Below, in pieces: positions 14,351 through 19,593 of a stretch of DNA of 19,593 nt. The stretch is from Candidatus Moraniibacteriota bacterium (GTDB lineage Bacteria; Patescibacteriota; Minisyncoccia; Moranbacterales; UBA9337), in contig JALNYX010000014.1 in NCBI GenBank assembly GCA_023229615.1, positions 1 through 19,593 on the forward strand. The letters run 5' to 3'. How positions within the stretch are numbered: position 1 is the first letter of the stretch; each line of letters begins with the position of its first letter. A model generated the notes under the pieces. The model did not search any database. It was not told where the DNA came from and saw only the letters and a program-made list of their open reading frames with translations. The translations under genes and the position numbers were made by a program.

Positions 14351-16063
14351 ATGGAACAGCAAAATAAAAATCAACAAAATAAGGGGGCGAACTCAAATCC
14401 AATTGATGAAAAAAATAGTGTTGATAACTCATTGGAGGAGAGAGCGAAAAAGGTTGGAGTTCCTTTTTTAAAAAAGGCTCCTTCGGATATTCGCGATGAA
14501 ATTTTGAAAATTATCCCAGAGAAAACCGCGCGCAATTTTAATATAGCGGCTTTTGATACATCGGGTGATAAAGGAATCAAGGTTGCAATGTTGGACCCTC
14601 AAGATATTCAGGCATTGGATGTTTTGCGCTTTATTGCTGAAAAAAAGGAAAAAGAAATAAATATTTATTTGGCTTCGAAGGAAGTAGTAAAGGAAATTAT
14701 CGAGAGATATAATACAGCAGAAGAGGCTGTTGAAGCAGTAGTTGAATCTTTTGAATCAGAGAGAAACAAGGATCGAGAAACTTTTTTAGGAAAAAAAATA
14801 ATTGATGAGCATCAAAAGAATATTCAGGATGCTCCGGTATCGAAGCTTGTTAGTGTAGTTATTAAGCATGCAATCGAAGGAAGAGCCAGTGATATTCATT
14901 TGGAGCCGACTGATAATGGATATCGAGTTAGGTTTCGTGTGGACGGAATTCTCTATGCTTCTTTGGTTTTGCCGGGAGAGGTTGGAAAGGCATTCGTTTC
15001 TAGAATTAAAATCCTTTCGAATTTGAAGATTGACGAAAAAAGAAAGCCTCAAGACGGACGCTTTAATATTACCGAAGGAGGAGAAAACATTGATTTTCGA
15101 GTTTCAACTTTTCCGGTTGTTGGAGGGGAGAAAGTAGTTATGCGCGTACTCACAAAGGACAAAGGAATATTTGATTTTGTCAATCTTGGGCTTATGGGAC
15201 ACAATAAAGAAATCTTGACGCGCAAAATTGAAGAACCGAACGGAATTATTCTTATTACCGGACCTACTGGTAGCGGAAAATCAACAACATTATATTCATT
15301 TTTGAATATAATCAATCAAGAAACTCGCAATATTGTAACATTGGAAGACCCGGTTGAATATTCAATCGAGGGAGTTAATCAGAGCCAAATCAGACCGGAA
15401 ATTGGGTATGATTTCGCCAATGGTTTACGTTCTATTTTGCGTCAGGATCCGAATGTTATTATGGTAGGAGAGATTCGAGATAGTGAAACAGCGGAATTGT
15501 CTATTCACGCCGCTCTTACGGGACATTTGGTTTTTTCAACCTTACATACAAATAGTGCCGCCGGGGCGATGCCGCGTCTTGCTGATATGGGAATCGAACC
15601 GTTTTTGTTGGCATCTTCTCTTAAGGCAGTAGCGGCTCAGCGTTTGGTGCGAAGAATTTGTCCGGTTTGCAAAGAGGAAGTAACTATTTCTGAAAAAATA
15701 AAAAAACGGATAATGGAATCAATTAGTAATGTTTCAGAAAAAGAGCTGAAAGAATATGATTTGGATCTTTCTAAGGGGATAAAATTTTACAAAGGGAAGG
15801 GTTGCGAGGAATGTGGTGGGACAGGATTGAAGGGTCGGTTGGCGATTTATGAATGTATCGAGGTTAATGAAAATGTTCAAGAGGCAATCAATGAAGGAAG
15901 AGAATTGAAAAATTCTGAATTAGCCGTTAGTCAGGGAATGATTACAATGAAACAGGACGGAATTCTGAAAGCTCTCAAGGGGATGACAGTTCTTTCGGAA
16001 GTGGAAAGAGTAACTGAGGGAAGTTTGACAATCGGAGGGGATGTGGATGATGATCGGGGATAG
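14351..16063 (+). CDS. pilB: Type IV pilus extension ATPase PilB
   Basis: The product has 570 residues, the usual PilB/GspE length. An N-terminal domain of about 150 residues has MshEN/GSPII_E-like features (VGVPFLKKAPSDIRDEILKIIPEK and VAMLDPQDIQALDVL). The ATPase core carries SDIHLEP (180-186), Walker A GPTGSGKST (304-312), the Asp box LEDPVEY, Walker B VIMVGEIRD (369-377) and the His box GHLVFSTLHTN. The zinc tetracysteine CPVC (437-440) plus CEEC (485-488) marks extension ATPases and is missing from PilT. It drives pilus polymerisation at the cytoplasmic face of PilC. The N-terminal 30 residues are Asn/Gln-rich and probably disordered. It is followed by a receiver gene rather than directly by pilT. 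Confidence 0.97.
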   Translation: MEQQNKNQQNKGANSNPIDEKNSVDNSLEERAKKVGVPFLKKAPSDIRDEILKIIPEKTARNFNIAAFDTSGDKGIKVAMLDPQDIQALDVLRFIAEKKEKEINIYLASKEVVKEIIERYNTAEEAVEAVVESFESERNKDRETFLGKKIIDEHQKNIQDAPVSKLVSVVIKHAIEGRASDIHLEPTDNGYRVRFRVDGILYASLVLPGEVGKAFVSRIKILSNLKIDEKRKPQDGRFNITEGGENIDFRVSTFPVVGGEKVVMRVLTKDKGIFDFVNLGLMGHNKEILTRKIEEPNGIILITGPTGSGKSTTLYSFLNIINQETRNIVTLEDPVEYSIEGVNQSQIRPEIGYDFANGLRSILRQDPNVIMVGEIRDSETAELSIHAALTGHLVFSTLHTNSAAGAMPRLADMGIEPFLLASSLKAVAAQRLVRRICPVCKEEVTISEKIKKRIMESISNVSEKELKEYDLDLSKGIKFYKGKGCEECGGTGLKGRLAIYECIEVNENVQEAINEGRELKNSELAVSQGMITMKQDGILKALKGMTVLSEVERVTEGSLTIGGDVDDDRG

Positions 16064-16130
16064 TTGTGTTAAGATGAAAACAGAGCGAGTCATTTTGGAA
16101 AAAATAAATTATTATTTCAGTAAGACGAAT

Positions 16131-16520
16131 ATGATAGAGAATAAAAAACTGATATTGCTAGTTGAAGATGATATTTTTGTAAAAGATATATATAACCATA
16201 AATTGACTGCTGATGGATATGAAGTTGCAATGGTCGGAAGCGGAACGGAGGCGCTTGAGTTTATGGAAAAAAGAAAGCCGGATCTTATTTTGCTGGATAT
16301 TGTGATGCCTTATATGGATGGAAAGGAAGCACTGGGAAGAATAAAAGAAAAAGAAGAGTGGAAAAAAATCCCGATTATTATGTTAACCAATTTATCAGAA
16401 GCGGAGGATATAAACGAAACAGAATCATTGGGCGCAGATAAATATCTGATTAAATCGCATTTTTCCCCGTCAGAAGTTTCAGAAAAAATAAAATTAATGA
16501 TGGGAGAGGGGAAAAAGTAG
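16131..16520 (+). CDS. Stand-alone CheY-like response regulator receiver domain
   Basis: The product has 129 residues, exactly one receiver domain with no output domain. The acidic pair D13/D14 (VEDD) binds Mg2+, D56 (LILLDIVMP) is the phosphorylation site, and T86 (IIMLTN) and K108 (YLIKSHF) are the switch residues. The usual Lys-Pro is replaced by Lys-Ser. A longer open frame starts at 16041 inside pilB, but the ATG at 16131 gives the canonical start MIENKKLILLVEDD and is chosen. The gene lies between pilB and pilT, 67 bp after the former, in the same direction. In other pilus systems (PilG/PilH of Pseudomonas) such receivers bias pilus extension and retraction. No histidine kinase is in the window. 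The receiver call is secure; the pilus link is inferred from position. Confidence 0.94.
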   Translation: MIENKKLILLVEDDIFVKDIYNHKLTADGYEVAMVGSGTEALEFMEKRKPDLILLDIVMPYMDGKEALGRIKEKEEWKKIPIIMLTNLSEAEDINETESLGADKYLIKSHFSPSEVSEKIKLMMGEGKK

Positions 16521-16601
16521 TATTTATTTAATGGATAGTCGCAGTTTTTTTAAGCGGGATAATATTTTAATTTTAAACAAGTAAATAAAACCTAATTTTG
16601 T

Positions 16602-17678
16602 ATGGAATCTTTTCACGTTGAACAAAAAGTTAAAAGTTTGTTATTATTAGTCGCTCAACAAGGAGCATCCGATATTCATTTTGTGGTAGGACGGTATCCC
16701 ACATTGCGCGTTGATGGAAAACTGCAGCCAATCACTAAAGAGAAGATTTTAACCGCGGATGATACGAAGGCTATCAGTAAGGTTTTTTTGAGTGAAGAAA
16801 AGGGCAAAGATTTGGAAGAAACCGGAGAAACTGGATTTTCATATAATTTTGAAAATAAGGCGAGATTTCGCGTGAATGTTTTTTTTCAAAAAGGATTTAT
16901 CAGTATCGTAATGCGATTGGTGCAAACAAGAATCAGGCCGTTAGATGAATTGAATATGCCGACAGCCTTGTATGATTTTACCAAGCATTCACAAGGATTG
17001 GTTTTAGTTACCGGTCCGGTGGGACACGGAAAGTCCACAACGATGGCAGCTTTGGTGGATTATATCAATCACAATTACGAAAAAAATATTATTACGATTG
17101 AGGATCCGATTGAATATATTTATGAACAAGATCGTTGTATTATAAATCAGAGAGAAATTGGACAAGATGCTCAAAATTTTGAAAGAGCGTTGCGTGCGGT
17201 ATTCCGGGAAGATGCCAATGTGGTACTTATTGGTGAAATGAGAGATTTGGAAACTATTTCAACTACGCTTACGGCGGCGGAAACCGGACATCTCATTTTT
17301 GCAACAATTCACACAAACAGCAGTTCGGAAACAATCGATAGAATTGTAGATGTGTTTCCTTCGCATCAGCAAAATCAGGTGCGCTCCCAGTTGGCCAATG
17401 TTCTTCTTGGGGTTATTTCTCAGCGTTTGGTTCCGAAAATCGGAGGGGACAGAATTCCGGCAGTTGAGATTATGACTAAGAATAATGCTATTGAAAATTT
17501 GATTCGTGAAAATCGTTCATATCAGATTGACGGAGTAATTGAAACCGGAATGAAAGAAGGAATGGTTTCTCTGGACAAATCTCTTAGCGACTTGGTAAAG
17601 AAAGGATTGATTACGGTAGATGACGCATTTGCTTATGCAAAAAGCAAAGATTATTTCAAGATGTTAATCAAAAAATAA
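16602..17678 (+). CDS. pilT: Type IV pilus retraction ATPase PilT
   Basis: The product has 358 residues, the normal PilT length. The N-terminal PAS-like domain contains GASDIHFVVG and PTLRVDGKL. The core carries Walker A GPVGHGKSTT (138-147), Asp box ITIEDPIEYIY, Walker B VVLIGEMRD (207-215) and His box GHLIFATIHTNS. AIENLIRE (296-303) matches the PilT-type AIRNLIRE motif that is needed for retraction, which separates it from PilB; the tetracysteine is absent. Walker A departs from the usual GPTGSGKST by having V and H, but the catalytic Gly-Lys-Ser is intact. PilT depolymerises the pilus, which drives twitching and DNA uptake. The gene precedes pilC by 32 bp. Confidence 0.96.
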   Translation: MESFHVEQKVKSLLLLVAQQGASDIHFVVGRYPTLRVDGKLQPITKEKILTADDTKAISKVFLSEEKGKDLEETGETGFSYNFENKARFRVNVFFQKGFISIVMRLVQTRIRPLDELNMPTALYDFTKHSQGLVLVTGPVGHGKSTTMAALVDYINHNYEKNIITIEDPIEYIYEQDRCIINQREIGQDAQNFERALRAVFREDANVVLIGEMRDLETISTTLTAAETGHLIFATIHTNSSSETIDRIVDVFPSHQQNQVRSQLANVLLGVISQRLVPKIGGDRIPAVEIMTKNNAIENLIRENRSYQIDGVIETGMKEGMVSLDKSLSDLVKKGLITVDDAFAYAKSKDYFKMLIKK

Positions 17679-17710
17679 GTCCAATAAGCTAAATAGGACA
17701 AAATAATTAT

Positions 17711-18922
17711 ATGAAATTTGTTTTTGAAGCCAAGGATCAAACTGGGAAAGTAAAAAAAGGGAAAGTGGAAGCGGCAAATAAAGAAGCTGCGATTGAGGCT
17801 TTGCATCAAAATAATTTGACTCCTTTTTCTGTTGAAAGGGAAAAGGAAATGAATAAGATTTTGCGCGACCTTCGAAGTTCGTGGGATAGAGTTAATCAAA
17901 AAGAATTGATGATTTTTTTCCGTCAGTTCGCCACATTAATTGGAGCAAAAGTTTCCATCATCAATTCATTGAGCGCAGTGCGCGAGCAAATGGAAAATAT
18001 GGTTTTTCGAGCGGTTATTCTTGAAATTATCAATGATATTGAAGATGGAATGACTTTGGCAGAAAGTCTGGAAAAACACCCGGAGATTTTTTCAGCATTG
18101 ACTGTCAGTACTATACGAGCGGGAGAAGTTTCCGGAAATTTGCAAAAATCAGTATTATATATTGCGGATAATATTGAAAAAAACTACCAGCTTAGTGCCA
18201 AAATAAAAGGAGCACTTTTTTATCCGGTTTTTGTTATCGGCGCAGCGGTGATAATTGGATTTTTGAGTATGATATTCGTTGTTCCGAAATTGACACAGGT
18301 GATTATTGATATGGGAGCCGAGGTGCCTTGGTATACACATGTCATTATTGTTATCTCTCATTTTTTTGTGAATTATTGGTGGGCAATTTTGGTGGTGGTG
18401 CTTGGAGCGATTGGAGGGAGTATGTATTACGCTCGAACGGAATCAGGAAAAAGAGATTGGGATTATATTGTCCTCAAAATTCCGGTAATCGGAAAATTAT
18501 CGCGCTATGTGTATATTACACGTTTTGCCAGCAATTTTTCTATGCTCTTAGTGGGAGGAATTCCAATTGTGCAGGCTCTTGTCGTCGTTTCCGAGGTAGT
18601 TAATAATACAATTTATCAAGGAATTATTCTTCGAGGAGCGGATGAGGTGAAATCCGGAGGTAATATCAGTAATATTTTTTCTCGTTCGGAATATATCCCA
18701 ACTATCGTTTCTCGAATGATTAAGATTGGAGAAGAAACTGGAGAAATGGACAGTTCGCTTAATAGCATCGCCAGTTTTTATGAAAAAGAAACGGATAATA
18801 TTGTCCGCAATCTGACATCACTGATTGAGCCGGTTTTGATTGTGTTTTTGGGGATTGGAGTGGCAATTTTGGTTTTTGCGATTTTGCTTCCAATATATAA
18901 CATTACGGGAAATATCAAATAG
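17711..18922 (+). CDS. pilC: Type IV pilus inner-membrane platform protein PilC
   Basis: The product has 403 residues, normal for PilC/GspF. The N-terminus FVFEAKDQTGKVKKGKVEA is the conserved family start. Two T2SF repeats each contain a cytoplasmic helical domain. The first has FFRQFATLIGAKVSIINSLSAV, the second FASNFSMLLVGGIPIVQALVVV and the IGEETGEMDSSL motif. Three membrane segments lie near 165-190, 207-232 and the C-terminus (LIEPVLIVFLGIGVAILVFAILLPIYNI). It forms the rotor-like platform on which PilB adds and PilT removes pilins. It is the last gene of the assembly operon; the pilin gene downstream has its own promoter. Confidence 0.96.
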   Translation: MKFVFEAKDQTGKVKKGKVEAANKEAAIEALHQNNLTPFSVEREKEMNKILRDLRSSWDRVNQKELMIFFRQFATLIGAKVSIINSLSAVREQMENMVFRAVILEIINDIEDGMTLAESLEKHPEIFSALTVSTIRAGEVSGNLQKSVLYIADNIEKNYQLSAKIKGALFYPVFVIGAAVIIGFLSMIFVVPKLTQVIIDMGAEVPWYTHVIIVISHFFVNYWWAILVVVLGAIGGSMYYARTESGKRDWDYIVLKIPVIGKLSRYVYITRFASNFSMLLVGGIPIVQALVVVSEVVNNTIYQGIILRGADEVKSGGNISNIFSRSEYIPTIVSRMIKIGEETGEMDSSLNSIASFYEKETDNIVRNLTSLIEPVLIVFLGIGVAILVFAILLPIYNITGNIK

Positions 18923-18945
18923 GTTGTGGTAAAAAATAATGGATA

Positions 18946-18954
18946 TGTTATAAT
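18946..18954 (+). promoter_or_regulatory. Extended -10 promoter for the prepilin gene
   Basis: TG-T-TATAAT is a perfect extended -10 element, 24 bp after the pilC stop. TTGTGG at 18924 lies 19 bp upstream of the -10 and could be a weak -35. Transcription would start near 18961, giving a leader of about 100 bases before the prepilin ATG. Confidence 0.65.
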
Positions 18955-19046
18955 TAAAGTGTGAATTTTGGCTGATTAAAATATAGAAATAAAAATTAAA
19001 AGAAGAAAAAAATCCAATTTTAAATTGTGAAATTTTCTTCGGAAAA

Positions 19047-19054
19047 GGGAGGTG
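19047..19054 (+). promoter_or_regulatory. Strong Shine-Dalgarno of the prepilin gene (decides the start)
   Basis: GGGAGGTG sits 7 bases before the ATG at 19060 (counted from the end of GGAGG), an optimal spacing. It rules out the upstream in-frame GTG at 19027 and is the only clear ribosome binding site found in the window. Confidence 0.9.
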
Positions 19055-19059
19055 AAAAT

Positions 19060-19467
19060 ATGAAAAATACATTTAAAAAAGGTTTTACATTGATCGAGCT
19101 TTTGATCGTTATCGCAATCATCGGTATCTTGGCGTCCATCGTCTTGGTATCATTGAATAGTGCAAGAACAAAAGCCAGAGATGCATCTTTCAAATCAACC
19201 GCTTCCAGTATTCAACCGGGATTGGTAATTTGTTGCGATAGCGTTAATTTGACACCAACTGCAGCTGCCACTCCGGGAGGAGTTATGTGTGTTGGTGGAG
19301 ATACTTATCCTGCGAGTACTGCAATAGACGGTACGATAACAGTAACAGACGGAACCTGTTCTGCAGACGGAACATTTGAGGTTATTGTATCTCCAGGATC
19401 ATCTAATACGGGTGAATGCGATACTGCTACGATTACGGGAAATGGAGTGACATACGTGGGTTGTTAG
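19060..19467 (+). CDS. Type IV prepilin (likely major pilin subunit)
   Basis: The product has 135 residues from the ATG at 19060. MKNTFKKG is a short basic leader, cut by prepilin peptidase before [20 protein letters not shown]. The mature protein has Phe1 and Glu5 and the classic N-terminal helix. The C-terminal domain is small, rich in Thr, Gly and Ser, and has six cysteines (VICCD, VMCVGG, GTCSAD, GECDT and a final VGC), which could form three disulfides. A longer frame opens with GTG at 19027, but the Shine-Dalgarno and leader favour 19060. The strong promoter and ribosome binding site suggest high expression, as expected of the main subunit. The family is certain; the major role is inferred. 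Confidence 0.95.
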   Translation: MKNTFKKGFTLIELLIVIAIIGILASIVLVSLNSARTKARDASFKSTASSIQPGLVICCDSVNLTPTAAATPGGVMCVGGDTYPASTAIDGTITVTDGTCSADGTFEVIVSPGSSNTGECDTATITGNGVTYVGC

Positions 19468-19488
19468 TTTTTGAGTGAAGATTTTTAT

Positions 19489-19525
19489 GCTTGCTAATTT
19501 GTCCGCCTAGGCGAAATTGGCAAGC
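19489..19525 (+). terminator. Long hairpin between the two prepilin genes (possible attenuator)
   Basis: GCTTGCTAATTT (19489-19500) pairs with AAATTGGCAAGC (19514-19525), 12 bp with one G-T pair. CGCC-TA-GGCG sits at the tip, with three unpaired bases (GTC). It lies 21 bp after the pilin stop and 23 bp before the next ATG. The following sequence is AAGTTTTAAATTT, not a proper T-run, so partial termination or protection of the pilin mRNA 3' end is more likely than full termination. Confidence 0.5.
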
Positions 19526-19548
19526 AGATAAAGTTTTAAATTTATTGA

Positions 19549-19593
19549 ATGAAAAAAAAGACATTTTCTAATCATTGCGGATTTACGCTTATT
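19549..19593 (+). CDS. Second prepilin-like protein, first 15 codons only
   Basis: The frame starts at an ATG and runs off the right edge after 15 codons: MKKKTFSNHCGFTLI. The basic leader ending in Gly, followed by FTLI, is the start of a prepilin peptidase substrate. It is probably a minor pilin or a second pilin in tandem with the first. No Shine-Dalgarno precedes it. Only the cleavage motif is visible, so class and length are unknown. Confidence 0.75.
   Translation, partial: MKKKTFSNHCGFTLI

Noticed and set aside
16041..16130. 30-residue N-terminal extension of the receiver protein
   Set aside because: It overlaps the end of pilB and adds no receiver sequence; the ATG at 16131 gives the canonical start.
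19027..19059. GTG start for the prepilin
   Set aside because: It would place the Shine-Dalgarno inside the coding sequence and lengthen the leader beyond the normal prepilin pattern.
1..19593. CRISPR arrays, insertion sequences, integrases, phage genes
   Set aside because: No regularly spaced repeats and no transposase- or integrase-like protein were found on either strand.

Overview
The window looks like a chromosomal segment from an uncultured, AT-rich bacterium of the Candidate Phyla Radiation (Patescibacteria, Parcubacteria-like). No 16S gene is present, so this is inference. It rests on four things: the gene order of the type IV pilus operon (pilM-N-O-B, a lone receiver, pilT-C, then pilin); the pairing of an ECF sigma factor with a small MacAB-like exporter; start codons that mostly lack a Shine-Dalgarno sequence; and several small secreted or membrane proteins of unknown function. 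Almost every protein with a known family belongs to envelope biology, DNA uptake or protein quality control.

Layout. Bases 2-310 are the 3' end of a glutamate racemase gene (murI). It converges on a minus-strand tRNA-Arg whose anticodon reads GCG and whose 3' end is duplicated next to two small hairpins. A minus-strand membrane protein (524-1063) and a plus-strand tRNA-Ser(UGA) follow, then a strong terminator. Bases 1693-3068 hold an ECF-type sigma factor and a three-span membrane protein that may be its anti-sigma factor, closed by a terminator. Bases 3274-7907 hold a run of six same-strand genes: a secreted helical protein, a small single-span protein, a MacA-like adaptor, a MacB/LolD-type ATPase, a MacB-like permease and a cysteine-rich lipoprotein. 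A minus-strand tRNA-Ser(GCU) separates this from a minus-strand clpC-comF pair (8198-11402).

From a 215-bp divergent intergenic region with good sigma-70-type promoters on both strands, the type IV pilus operon runs rightward (11618-18922): pilM, pilN, pilO, pilB, a CheY-like receiver, pilT, pilC. A separately promoted prepilin gene follows. It has the only textbook ribosome binding site I found in the window. The first 15 codons of a second prepilin-like gene run off the right edge.

How the parts may work together. The pilus machinery plus ComF, a protein tied to DNA uptake in other bacteria, suggests a competence and pilus locus with ClpC as a neighbouring AAA+ unfoldase. The sigma/exporter block resembles in layout the extracytoplasmic stress circuits of monoderm bacteria, where an ECF sigma factor controls a MacAB-like exporter. 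That regulatory link is inferred from adjacency alone. The window shows no CRISPR array, transposase, integrase or phage genes.
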